The notes below the pieces were generated by a model. It saw only the letters and a program-made list of their open reading frames with translations, had not been told where the DNA came from and ran no database searches. This document shows, one piece after another, positions 9,595 through 16,948 of a stretch of 64,000 bases of DNA. How positions within the stretch are numbered: position 1 is the first letter of the stretch; each line of letters begins with the position of its first letter. Origin of the DNA: JBGLNJ01 sp041300525 (GTDB taxonomy: Bacteria > Chloroflexota > Anaerolineae > Fen-1058); assembly GCA_041300525.1 (NCBI GenBank), contig JBGLNJ010000001.1, forward strand, positions 4,712,001 to 4,776,000, written 5' to 3'. The position numbers were made by a program, and so were the translations under genes.

Positions 9595-9938
9595 CTAGGA
9601 TGCACTCTGCAATTTTTCTTGCAAAGCCGCGGTAAATTCTTCTTCCATTTGTTTCGCCTTGGCCCGCATGATTCTGTCGCCGAACATGGCTGGATTTGGA
9701 GTCGAAAATCAGCGCTCTCCGGAGTTTTCTCATGGACCATATCGTCCGGAAGGCGTAGAACAGGAATTCAAGTGGACGATCTTCCCAACCTGGGCGAGGA
9801 CTATTGGACCGCCCTGGAAATCCTGGCTGACGAGACCGGGAATATCCGGGAGTGTATGGCTCAAAAGCTCCCCTGGTTTACGACTGACGCTGATCGGTTC
9901 GAGTGGGCCATGCGGACGTACACCTGGTAGGGTCCCTA
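9595..9938. other. Gene debris: two unassigned coding fragments
   Basis: On the minus strand, 9595-9687 reads as a ~30-residue C-terminal-like tail (MFGDRIMRAKAKQMEEEF then TAALQEKLQSAS and stop), with an in-frame stop just upstream. On the plus strand, about 9745-9930 reads DLPNLGEDYWTALEILADET...FEWAMRTYTW and stop, which looks protein-like but has no start and no family I can name. Both appear to be truncated ends of larger genes next to repeats and an assembly join. Confidence 0.35.
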
Positions 9939-10376
9939 TTGATGTTGGGCGCTGGGGTTGCATGGGGCGTGTATTCTTTGCGCGGGAAAGGCGCGGGCGA
10001 TCCCACCCAGGTAACGGCGGGGAATTTCCTGCGCGCTGTTCCTATCGCGGCAGCATTGAGCGCAATAATGTTTAACCGCGCCTCTCTGGATAATGCCGGA
10101 TTTTGGTGCGCGGTTTCGTCGGGCGCGCTGGCTTCCGGAATAGGGTACGCCATTTGGTACACAGCATTGCCTGCGTTAAAAGCCACCCAGGCTGCTACCG
10201 TGCAACTTTGTGTTCCGGTCATTGCGGCTTTGGGCGGCATCGTTTTCCTCGGCGAGCCTATAACCCTGCGCCTGGTATTGGCCTCTGCAGCTATTCTCGG
10301 CGGAATCGTGCTGGCAATTCTGGAGAAACAACGTGCTAATGGCGCCCAACAAATCGCTCCAGCGAACCGCCCGTAA
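9939..10376 (+). pseudogene. EamA/DMT-family transporter, C-terminal half
   Basis: Five hydrophobic helices of a drug/metabolite transporter: GSLLMLGAGVAWGVYSLRGK (the repeat start), LASGIGYAIWYTALPAL, ATQAATVQLCVPVIAALGG, FLGEPITLRLVLASAAILGG. This is one complete EamA domain; the N-terminal domain is absent and no start codon with a ribosome-binding site is present. The reading frame ends at 10376, inside an attC-like site, as integron cassette genes do. Confidence 0.8.
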
Positions 10377-10406
10377 GCGGGCGCCCGCTGAACTCGGCCG
10401 TTCGGC
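10344..10406. other. attC-like (integron recombination site) structure
   Basis: GCCCAAC at 10344-10350 matches the attC consensus RYYYAAC. GTTCGGC at 10400-10406 is one base off GTTRRRY and pairs with the left box except for one position. Inside, TCGCTCCAGC and GCTGAACTCGG correspond to the L''/L' boxes, and the centre is a perfect hairpin CGCCCG-TAAG-CGGGCG. Order and spacing match short attC sites of gene cassettes. No integrase gene is present in the window. Confidence 0.55.
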
Positions 10407-10437
10407 AGGCCAATTCCCTTTGCGCGCGGATGGCCTT

Positions 10438-10466
10438 TTGTCTGTCCGCGTTCAATGTGCTAGAAT
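10438..10466 (+). promoter_or_regulatory. Sigma-70-type promoter for the fructokinase-manA pair
   Basis: TTGTCT (10438-10443), 17-base spacer, TAGAAT (10461-10466), 58 bases before the fructokinase ATG. Confidence 0.55.
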
Positions 10467-10524
10467 GTGCTGGCGCAGTGGCGCTTGGCATGGCTCATTT
10501 GCCCATCCATCAGGAGCGAGCAGG

Positions 10525-11478
10525 ATGCATCTTTGCGGAGGTGTCGAAGCCGGCGGCACAAAGTTCGTCTGCATGATCGGCAGCGGGCCACAGGACATTC
10601 GCGCCCAGGCGCGCATTCCCACCACCAGCCCGTCCGAAACGGTTGGCCGCGTGACCGCTTTCTTCAAGCAACAGGCGCAAGCGTTGGCTCTGTCTGCTAT
10701 CGGCGTTGCGTCGTTTGGGCCGGTCAACCTGGACTCGACCTCGCCGACTTTCGGTTACATTACCACCACCCCCAAACCGGGTTGGGCGAACACCGATATC
10801 GTCGGCATGTTGAAAGCAGAACTGAACCTCCCGGTGATGTTTGACACTGATGTAAATGCGGCTGCCTTCGGCGAGTATCGCTGGGGCGCAGCCCAGTCGC
10901 TTGATCCGATGATCTACCTGACCATTGGAACCGGCATCGGCGGCGGGGTGATCTGCAATGGCAAACCCTTGCATGGGTTGGTGCATCCGGAAATGGGACA
11001 TGTGCTCATCCCGCACGATCTGGCATTGGATCCGTTTCCCGGCGTTTGTCCATTCCACGGCGATTGTTTCGAGGGATTGGCCTCTGGCCCTGCGATGGCA
11101 AAACGCTGGGGACAACCCGCCGAAACGCTCCCCGACGATCACCCGGCGTGGAACATTGAGGCGCATCATATCGCACTGGCCCTGGCGAACCTGATTCTCA
11201 GCTATTCCCCTCGCAGGATTGTCGTCGGCGGAGGCGTCATGCAGCGCGAAATGCTGTTTCCTCTCGTGCGGCGCAAGGCGCAACAACTCTTGAACGGCTA
11301 TGTTCATTCTCCGCAGATTCTCGAAAGCATTGATCACTATATCGTCCCACCGGCGCTGGGAAACCAGTCAGGCGTGCTGGGCGCAATCGCGCTGGCGAGG
11401 GATTCAATCGAGACATCGTTCGGTGAGGACGGTTCTTTGCAAGAGCAACGGAGCTGTGATCGTCATGTCGAATTTTGA
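10525..11478 (+). CDS. ROK-family fructokinase
   Basis: Phosphorylates fructose (or a related hexose) to the 6-phosphate in the cytoplasm. Seen: N-terminal GGVEAGGTKFVC phosphate loop, IGVASFGPVNLD, catalytic Asp in FDTDVNAAAFGEYRWG, LTIGTGIGGG, and the zinc-type HPEMGHVLI...GVCPFHGDCFEGLASGPAM stretch typical of bacterial fructokinases in the ROK family. The start at 10525 follows GGAGCGAGCAGG; upstream frame is the attC-like region. The stop overlaps the manA start by 14 bases, so the two are translated together and link fructose-6-P with mannose-6-P. Confidence 0.9.
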   Translation: MHLCGGVEAGGTKFVCMIGSGPQDIRAQARIPTTSPSETVGRVTAFFKQQAQALALSAIGVASFGPVNLDSTSPTFGYITTTPKPGWANTDIVGMLKAELNLPVMFDTDVNAAAFGEYRWGAAQSLDPMIYLTIGTGIGGGVICNGKPLHGLVHPEMGHVLIPHDLALDPFPGVCPFHGDCFEGLASGPAMAKRWGQPAETLPDDHPAWNIEAHHIALALANLILSYSPRRIVVGGGVMQREMLFPLVRRKAQQLLNGYVHSPQILESIDHYIVPPALGNQSGVLGAIALARDSIETSFGEDGSLQEQRSCDRHVEF

Positions 11479-12421
11479 ACCTTTGCGCCAAGCACTGTTG
11501 TTGGCGCCGGAATATCGCGATTACGTGTGGGGCGGGGATCGTCTGAAACCGGGCTATGCGCCGATTGCCGAAGCCTGGGTTGTCTACGAGCAGGATCGGA
11601 TTGCATCCGGGCCGCTGGCGGGACAAACGCTGGCGCAAGTCGCGGCGGCTTACGGCGAAACCCTAATGGGACGGCGAGCCGTTCAGCGCACCGCCATGCG
11701 TTTTCCTTTGTTGATCAAGTTGCTGGATTGCGCTGACTGGCTCTCGCTTCAAGTCCATCCGAACGACGAACAGGCGGCGCAGTTGGAGGGCGCAGGTCAA
11801 TTCGGCAAGACCGAAGCCTGGCACATCCTCGAGGCCCAGCCTGATGCGCAGATTCTATGCGGCTTGCGGCCTGGCGTCACTCGCGACACTCTGGCGCAGG
11901 CCATCCGCAGCAGAACACTTTTGGATTGGATGCAGCGCCTGTCTGTCCAGGCCGGTGACACGATCTTTATCAGCCCCGGCATGATCCATGCGCTTGGCCC
12001 CGGCATCTTGCTTTATGAAGTGCAACAGACTTCGGACCTTACTTACCGGGTCTTTGACTGGAACCGCCCGGCGACGCAGGGACGCAAACTGCACATTGAA
12101 CAATCGCTGGCCGTTGCCGATGTCAACGCTTGCGGCCAGGTTGTCCCTCGACCGCAACTTGCCGATGGGGACCGGTGCGAGTTGGTGGCTTGCCCTTATT
12201 TTACGTTGCAACTCCTGGCTGGCCAGTCGAATTCGATCGCGCTGGATACGGGGGGCGAGTCATTTCACGCGTTGACGCTCATCGAAGGCCGGGCGCAAGT
12301 GGAAGGAGCGAATTGGGAATTGGAACTGGATCGTTTTGGAACGGTCGTTATCCCCGCTGCCTGTGGTTCATACCGCGTTCATCCGCGCGGCTTTTTCCGC
12401 GCGCTAAAGGCCAGCGTCTAG
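11465..12421 (+). CDS. manA: Mannose-6-phosphate isomerase, class I
   Basis: Interconverts mannose-6-phosphate and fructose-6-phosphate, with a metal in a cupin fold. Seen: YVWGGDRL near the start, LIKLLDCADWLSLQVHPND (metal His), GKTEAWHILEA, and GDTIFISPGMIHALGPGILLYEVQQTSDLTYRVFDW with the family's substrate-binding residues. Length (~318 aa) matches short bacterial type I enzymes. It overlaps the fructokinase gene and fits use of mannose released by the GH38 enzyme upstream. Confidence 0.92.
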   Translation: MSNFEPLRQALLLAPEYRDYVWGGDRLKPGYAPIAEAWVVYEQDRIASGPLAGQTLAQVAAAYGETLMGRRAVQRTAMRFPLLIKLLDCADWLSLQVHPNDEQAAQLEGAGQFGKTEAWHILEAQPDAQILCGLRPGVTRDTLAQAIRSRTLLDWMQRLSVQAGDTIFISPGMIHALGPGILLYEVQQTSDLTYRVFDWNRPATQGRKLHIEQSLAVADVNACGQVVPRPQLADGDRCELVACPYFTLQLLAGQSNSIALDTGGESFHALTLIEGRAQVEGANWELELDRFGTVVIPAACGSYRVHPRGFFRALKASV

Positions 12422-12489
12422 TTCGTTGCTCGTATCCTCTCAATTCCGGCGCTTTTTGTTGGCGATGAAGAAAGCGCCCCGAATGAGAT

Positions 12490-12690
12490 TTGATCTTGAG
12501 GTCCTCGTTGGAAAACATAAAGTCAAAAGTCGTGTTAGGCTTGTTGTTCGGCGTGATCGTCATCGTCGGCCTGGCGCTGGTTGCGGACTTGCCGCAAGTC
12601 TTGAAGGCCGTGCGAGGATTCGAGTGGGGCTGGCTGCCGCTGATCCTGGGCTTGACCTCATTCAATTACCTGTTTTCGCTGAGCAGCAGC
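12490..12690 (+). pseudogene. Flippase-like (LPG synthase TM / YbhN-type) protein, N-terminal stub
   Basis: About 65 residues: KSKVVLGLLFGVIVIVGLALVADLPQ is the first helix and FEWGWLPLILGLTSFNYLF the second of UPF0104-type flippase-like membrane proteins. The frame then reads antisense to an ECF ATPase gene from about 12690 and stops at 12708. About 80% of the gene is missing. The 68 bases between manA and this start hold nothing recognisable. Confidence 0.6.
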
Positions 12691-13772
12691 GGCGACGCAG
12701 CCTGGTAACGCTCCAATCCCAGGCGAGCCATCAACCAGCGGTACAGATCTTCGTCGGGCGAAGCGACCCTGTACAATATCTCCTCGCGCACCGTCGCGTT
12801 GAACAGTTGCAGGTCGGGATTCTGGTAGACCAATCCCAAGTCGGGCGCGCGACTATCCGACACAGAGACCGTGCCCTCGTATCGCTGCAGGCCGGCCAGG
12901 GAACGCAACAGCGTCGTCTTGCCGGAGCCATTGACGCCGACCAGCGCCACGACCTGGCCGCCGGACAAGTCCAGGCACAGTTTGTCCAGCACGCGGCGTC
13001 CGCCGAGGGTGACGGACAAGTCGTTGACGGTCAGGCGCAAGTCCGCTGCGTCCGGCAGCGGCGCAGGCGAAGCATCATCCTCGGCGACCGGCGCGGCATG
13101 TTCATTCAGCGGATGCTCTCGGAAAGCGCCCGCGCCAAAGTAGCGTGAGCGATGCTCGCACACGACGACGACGCAGCCCTGGCGCAGCGCCAGTTCTGCC
13201 AGGTGGTAGACCAGTTCGTGCGCCGCAGTTGTGTCGAGCATGGACAGCGGCTCGTCAAGCACCAGGATGGGCGGGCGTCGGGCCAGCATGGCGGCCAGCA
13301 TCACCCGCTGCCCCTCGCCTCCGCTGATCCGGCGGGGATCGCTCGCCCTCAACTTGTGCAGTCCAAAGCGATCCAGGCTTGATTCAATCCGGCGCTCGAT
13401 TTCCTGGCGGGACAGCCCCAGGTTTTCCAACCCGAAGGCGATCTCGTCCTCGACCGTCGAGGCGAGCATTTGCGCCTGGGCGTTCTGGAGCACCATGCCG
13501 GCCTTTTCCGCCAATTGCCAGAGAGGCGTCGCATCGGTGCGCAGGCCATTCAGCCAGACTTGGCCCTCCAGTCGGCCTTTGTAAAGGTGCGGAATCAATC
13601 CGACCAGGCAGCGCGCCAGCGTAGATTTGCCGCAGCCCGAAGCGCCGGTGATCAGCAGACATTCGCCGGCGCGCACGGTAAGCGAGACGTTGCGGACGCT
13701 CGGCGCGAGTTGGCCGTGGTAAGAGTAGGTGAGGGCATTGGCCTCAAGCGATCTATGCGAGGCGGATGGCAC
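12690..13772 (-). CDS. ECF-type ABC transporter ATPase, two fused domains, C-terminus cut
   Basis: Energy-coupling ATPase for vitamin or metal uptake, with two ATPase domains in one chain. Domain 1 has Walker A GASGCGKST, Q-loop VLQNAQAQML, signature ISGGEGQRVMLA and Walker B ILVLDEPLS. Domain 2 has Walker A GVNGSGKTT and VYQNPDLQLFNATVREE, but ends at LLLSEN, inside its signature motif, where the flippase fragment begins on the other strand. Roughly the last 90 residues are missing. The ATG at 13772 and the TiaS-like gene 28 bases upstream suggest a minus-strand operon. Confidence 0.85.
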
Positions 13773-13799
13773 GCTGTTGCCTCTTAAAGTGATGATGAT

Positions 13800-14498
13800 T
13801 CAGTCGAGCTTGACGGGAATCCAGAGCGATGGATTGTTTTCTTGCTGCGCCACAAAGAGGGTGGGGCGCCCTTCACGGAAGGCCGGGCGCAGCTTGCCGC
13901 CCGTGTCAATCAGGCCGTCGTCCAACTGTTGCCCGTCTATCGTCCGCACTTGTGCGATGCCCGCGCCGAGGATCGCCTGCACCGTCTGCACGCCTTGCAA
14001 CTCGCGGGCCGTGCCGATGAAAATAAAGCGGCCATCCTCACCGGTGGCGGCCAGGCCGATCCCGGCCAGCGCGCCAATCACGCCGTCCTGCGTGCCGCCC
14101 AATCCGCGCAAGATGCAGTCGCCGCGATGCGCAATGCCACGAGCTTCGGGCTGAGAAACCAGTTCGGTCTTGGCCCGCCGGCCAAATTCGATCATCTCGC
14201 GTTCGACCGTCCGCGCCACGCACAAGCCCGGATCGCTGCCATCCTGAAAATCCGCCAGCATGATCGCCTGTATCTCGTCGGCCAGCGCGGCCAGGTCAAC
14301 GTTGCCATCTTCTTGCAGATGGAGCGTGGCGCTGCTGTTGTGCGATGTGTACGGCACTCGCGGGTCCACCAGCAACTGGTGTCGCGTGATGCCTCGCACG
14401 TGGTAGCGTTCAGACAGCGTGGCGGCAATCGCGCGCGCTAACCGGCCTGTCCCTCGCGAAGTCTTGTTGTCGGTGTCGTCCAGTCCGATGTAAATCAC
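13800..14498 (-). CDS. TiaS-like protein (tRNA-Ile2 agmatinylcytidine synthase N-terminal type)
   Basis: Starts MIYIGLDDTDNKTSRGTGRLAR, the N-terminal signature of archaeal TiaS, which conjugates agmatine to the wobble cytidine of tRNA-Ile2. Only ~232 aa long: the kinase-like and FLD-type domains are present but the OB-fold and zinc-ribbon tRNA-binding parts of archaeal TiaS (~420 aa) are missing. Bacteria normally use TilS for this tRNA, so another role is likely. It has its own promoter (14529-14556) and lies upstream of the ECF ATPase gene on the same strand. Confidence 0.6.
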   Translation of the reverse strand: MIYIGLDDTDNKTSRGTGRLARAIAATLSERYHVRGITRHQLLVDPRVPYTSHNSSATLHLQEDGNVDLAALADEIQAIMLADFQDGSDPGLCVARTVEREMIEFGRRAKTELVSQPEARGIAHRGDCILRGLGGTQDGVIGALAGIGLAATGEDGRFIFIGTARELQGVQTVQAILGAGIAQVRTIDGQQLDDGLIDTGGKLRPAFREGRPTLFVAQQENNPSLWIPVKLD

Positions 14499-14528
14499 AG
14501 GTGCGCCTCCCGGAAGCCCGTTTCCAGC

Positions 14529-14556
14529 ATTATAGCCGATTGGGCCGTTATCGCAA
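14529..14556 (-). promoter_or_regulatory. Promoter for the TiaS-like gene
   Basis: On the minus strand TTGCGA (14556-14551), 16-base spacer, TATAAT (14534-14529), about 30 bases before the start codon. Confidence 0.55.
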
Positions 14557-14594
14557 GCAGGGATAACGGCGCGTCCACAAAATAAATTTGCCTG

Positions 14595-14623
14595 TTGACA
14601 GTGAGGCCGCTATCGCGTATAAT
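14595..14623 (+). promoter_or_regulatory. Consensus sigma-70 promoter
   Basis: TTGACA (14595-14600), exactly 17 bases, TATAAT (14618-14623). Both hexamers are perfect consensus. It drives the small protein at 14671 and the UPF0251 gene. Confidence 0.85.
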
Positions 14624-14625
14624 GG

Positions 14626-14645
14626 TTTTGGGTATATGCCCAAAA
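14626..14645. promoter_or_regulatory. Putative operator TTTTGGG-N6-CCCAAAA
   Basis: Perfect 7-base inverted repeat with a 6-base TATATG centre, starting two bases after the -10 box and covering the expected transcription start. A third half-site-like GGGTTTTGG follows at about 14647. The position is that of a repressor site; the UPF0251 HTH protein encoded in the same transcript is the obvious candidate. Confidence 0.6.
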
Positions 14646-14670
14646 TGGGTTTTGGAAAGGAGCCGGAGCG

Positions 14671-14952
14671 ATGTCTAAAATCTTTGTGCGTGAGCGTGGG
14701 AACGTCGGTGAAGGAGCTGGACAGCCTCGCTTTGCCGTCGTGGGCGTGCAAGGCACGGACATGAAATTCTTCAAGACGCACTTGCGCAAGGGCGAGTTGG
14801 ATGCCATCGCGCAGTCCGTGGACGCGGAACTGGTCACGCTGCCGCGCGGGCAGGGCGAGCATGCGGGCGAGGCCGGCGGCGGGGGGAAGCGGCGACACGG
14901 GCGCAGGCGGCACGGCGGCGAAGGTCGGGGCGGCGATGCCGCGTCCGCGTAA
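14671..14952 (+). CDS. Small protein with His/Gly/Arg-rich tail
   Basis: 93 aa, start preceded by GGAAAGGAG. The first ~60 residues (MSKIFVRERGNVGEGAGQ, FAVVGVQGTDMKFFKTHLRK, LDAIAQSVDAELVTLPRG) look like one small folded domain. From residue ~65 on it is low complexity: Gly-rich, then RRHGRRRHGGEG. A His-rich tail suggests metal binding, but no family can be named. Its stop overlaps the start of the UPF0251 gene by 17 bases, so the two are almost certainly translationally coupled. Confidence 0.7.
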   Translation: MSKIFVRERGNVGEGAGQPRFAVVGVQGTDMKFFKTHLRKGELDAIAQSVDAELVTLPRGQGEHAGEAGGGGKRRHGRRRHGGEGRGGDAASA

Positions 14953-15367
14953 GCGCCGGCAACTGATGCGCGCGCCCCAACCGGCGATCTTCAAGCCGGT
15001 CGGGGCGCCGCTGAAATCGCTGGACTGCACGACGCTGCTGCACGAGGAGCTGGAGGCGCTGCGGCTGGCCGACCTGGAAGGGCGTTACCAAGAAGAGGCC
15101 GCCGAGCAGATGGGCGTCTCCCGCTCCACCTTTCAGCGGATCGTGACCGAGGCTCGCCGCAAAGTCGCCCAGGCTTTGGTGGAGGGAACCGCCCTGCAAA
15201 TCGAGGGGGGCACTTTTCGCGTGGCGGCGATCCGCTGGCATTGTGACGATTGCGGTCACAACTGGGAGATCGAGCACGGCAGCGGGCAGGGCGAGCCAAG
15301 AGTCTGTCCTGCCTGTGGCAGCCGCGCCATCCGAGAGCGGCGCGGCCAGCGGCGACGACACAAGTGA
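14936..15367 (+). CDS. UPF0251 (DUF134) HTH protein with zinc ribbon
   Basis: 143 aa DNA-binding protein. The start MPRPRKRRQL at 14936 is standard for the family. The helix-turn-helix part reads LHEELEALRLADLEGRYQEEAAEQMGVSRSTFQRIVTEARRKVAQAL (about residues 38-84). The C-terminal part has two CxxC pairs (HCDDCGHNW and VCPACGSRAI), a zinc ribbon not found in every member. Coupled to the small His-rich protein and downstream of a palindrome on its own promoter, it is likely an autoregulated metal- or redox-responsive regulator; that role is inferred. Confidence 0.85.
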   Translation: MPRPRKRRQLMRAPQPAIFKPVGAPLKSLDCTTLLHEELEALRLADLEGRYQEEAAEQMGVSRSTFQRIVTEARRKVAQALVEGTALQIEGGTFRVAAIRWHCDDCGHNWEIEHGSGQGEPRVCPACGSRAIRERRGQRRRHK

Positions 15368-15369
15368 CA

Positions 15370-15400
15370 GACCTGCGAGGTCTCGGAGACCTCGCAGGTC
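15370..15400. repeat. Perfect palindrome GACCTGCGAGGTCTC, 15-base arms
   Basis: Arms 15370-15384 and 15386-15400 around one base, starting three bases after the UPF0251 stop codon. It could end transcription, but no T-run follows on the plus strand, so it may instead be a dispersed repeat of the same kind as those near 3.7 and 4.5 kb. Confidence 0.75.
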
Positions 15401-15499
15401 TATGCTTTATAGATGATTCTGTTGAAATTCGTCACTTGAGCCGGGCGAGTCCGCGTCCGGGTGAGGTTACCGCCAATTCTTGCCCACAGCCGCGCGATC

Positions 15500-15650
15500 T
15501 TACCCGGTGGCCGGAGCAGCAGCGGTGCGTGTTTGTCGCCCCACCAGCGCCTTCACGAGTCGCTTCAAGTTGATGGCAGCGGCCTTGAACAGGTTTTGCA
15601 GATGCGTTTTGACCATGCCGCGATACCGCGACCGTCGTCCACCATGTTGA
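15500..15650 (-). pseudogene. Transposase C-terminal remnant (IS1182/IS5-like)
   Basis: The minus strand reads RYRGMVKTHLQNLFKAAAINLKRLVKALVGR, the conserved last helix of DDE transposases of the IS1182/IS5 type, then a stop at 15500. Nothing upstream continues the transposase; the frame before RYRGM has no similarity. The flanks (15401-15499 and 15651-15750) hold nothing else I can support. Confidence 0.55.
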
Positions 15651-15759
15651 AACATTGCTCCACTCCTGGTAGATTTGGTGGGTGCAACTACCAAATATAC
15701 CGTAGGGAGCGGAGTTTGCCTACTTTTCAGACTTGTGGGTAATCACCAGCCAATTCGGT

Positions 15760-15788
15760 TTGACAAGTGGCGCGCCTTGTGGTAAAAT
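15760..15788 (+). promoter_or_regulatory. Promoter of the str operon
   Basis: TTGACA (15760-15765), 17-base spacer, TAAAAT (15783-15788), followed by a ~210-base leader before rpsL. Confidence 0.75.
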
Positions 15789-15845
15789 CCGCCCGCTTTG
15801 GATGGCGGCAAGCTCCCGTTGTCCACCAAAACCTTTAGTGTTTGT

Positions 15846-15941
15846 CCGAAAGCGATGGGATCGTCGCAGTATGGGCGATCCCTTTCGGCGTGAAATAAAA
15901 TAACCCGCCCGCGTGGCAAGAACGATAACGCGGGCGGGGTT
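15846..15941 (+). promoter_or_regulatory. Structured 5' leader of rpsL
   Basis: Two hairpins are visible. The first pairs CCGAAAG (15846-15852) with CTTTCGG (15882-15888), with an inner GGGATCG/CGATCC helix. The second pairs AACCCGCCCGCG (15902-15913) with CGCGGGCGGGGTT (15929-15941), one bulge. A third small stem (AGCGAC/GTCGCT) lies just before the ribosome-binding site ACAGGAG. This may be an attenuator or an autoregulatory r-protein leader; I do not recognise a named RNA family. Confidence 0.5.
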
Positions 15942-16003
15942 GCGAGTCGAGCCAGGCGATTTTAGTAGGAAGCGACTGATGTGTCGCTCGACAGGAGTAC
16001 TAG

Positions 16004-16459
16004 ATGCCGACCATTAATCAGTTGGTCCGCAAAGGCCGCAAGGCCAAGCGCAGCAAGAGCAAAGCGCCGGCGTTGGCATACACGTTCAACTCGTTCAAGC
16101 AGAAACGTCAGCGGCGCGCCAAAGGCAGCCCGCAAAAGCGAGGCGTTTGCACGCAGGTGCGCACGATGACACCCAAGAAGCCGAACTCGGCGTTGCGCAA
16201 GATCGCCCGCGTCCGGTTGACGAATGGCATCGAGGTTACGGCCTACATCCCCGGCGAAGGGCACCAACTCCAGGAGCACTCGGTGGTTATGGTGCGCGGT
16301 GGTCGTGTCAAGGACCTGCCGGGCGTCCGCTATCACATTGTTCGCGGCAGTTTGGATACCACGGGTCGAACTAGCTCACTAATTGGAGTTTTAGCATGTC
16401 ACGACGCAATCGTGCAGTCAAACGAGAAATTGTGCCGGATATCCGCTATAGCAATGTGA
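16004..16459 (+). CDS. rpsL: 30S ribosomal protein S12, C-terminus replaced
   Basis: Decoding-centre protein S12. The core is intact: MPTINQLVRKGRK, TPKKPNSALRKIARVRLTNG, AYIPGEGHQLQEHSVVMVRGGRVKDLPGVRYHIVRG. The PNSA loop has the usual Lys. After SLDTTG (ends ~16366) the normal tail (VKDR..RSKYGAKRP) is absent and the frame runs into the rpsG start, stopping at 16459. About 15-20 residues are missing, although the tail binds 16S rRNA; an assembly deletion is more likely than a real change. Confidence 0.85.
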   Translation: MPTINQLVRKGRKAKRSKSKAPALAYTFNSFKQKRQRRAKGSPQKRGVCTQVRTMTPKKPNSALRKIARVRLTNGIEVTAYIPGEGHQLQEHSVVMVRGGRVKDLPGVRYHIVRGSLDTTGRTSSLIGVLACHDAIVQSNEKLCRISAIAM

Positions 16460-16866
16460 CCGTGCAAGGATTCATCAGCCGGATGATGCGCGGAGGCAAG
16501 CGGAGTGTGGCGCAGCGGGTGATGTATGACACGCTCGGTTTGGTCGAACAGCGCGCCAAGCGCAACCCGATGGATGTGTTCGAGCAGGCCATTCGCAATG
16601 TCATGCCGACCATTGAAGTCAAGCCTCGGCGGGTGGGTGGCTCGACGATCCAGGTGCCGGTCGAGATTGCGCCGGAGCGCCGGATGGCGTTGACGATGCG
16701 CTGGATTTTGGCGGGCGCTCGCTCGCGTGGCGGCAAGTCCATGGCAGAAAAGCTGGCTGGTGAGTTGATGGACGCGGCGCAGGGCCAGGGCGGCGCGATC
16801 AAGAAACGCGAAGATACGCACAAGATGGCAGAGGCCAATCGCGCCTTTGCCCATTATCGTTGGTAG
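16396..16866 (+). CDS. rpsG: 30S ribosomal protein S7
   Basis: 156 aa, the usual length. MSRRNRAVKREIVPDIRYSN, FISRMMRGGKRSVAQRVMYD, NVMPTIEVKPRRVGGSTIQVPVE and the closing KKREDTHKMAEANRAFAHYRW are all family-typical. It initiates assembly of the 30S head. The start at 16396 follows TTGGAG. Second gene of the str operon, between rpsL and fusA. Confidence 0.97.
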   Translation: MSRRNRAVKREIVPDIRYSNVTVQGFISRMMRGGKRSVAQRVMYDTLGLVEQRAKRNPMDVFEQAIRNVMPTIEVKPRRVGGSTIQVPVEIAPERRMALTMRWILAGARSRGGKSMAEKLAGELMDAAQGQGGAIKKREDTHKMAEANRAFAHYRW

Positions 16867-16948
16867 TTCTTTGTTGGTTGCGGTGTGGTAGAGTCGGGCC
16901 GATCCCGAAACTCCCCACCTGACCATCCTTTTTTGGCAGCAGGTTTGA

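Noticed and set aside
12533..12539. GTTAGGC as a second attC box
   Set aside because: It is inside the flippase reading frame and lacks a partner box or stem.
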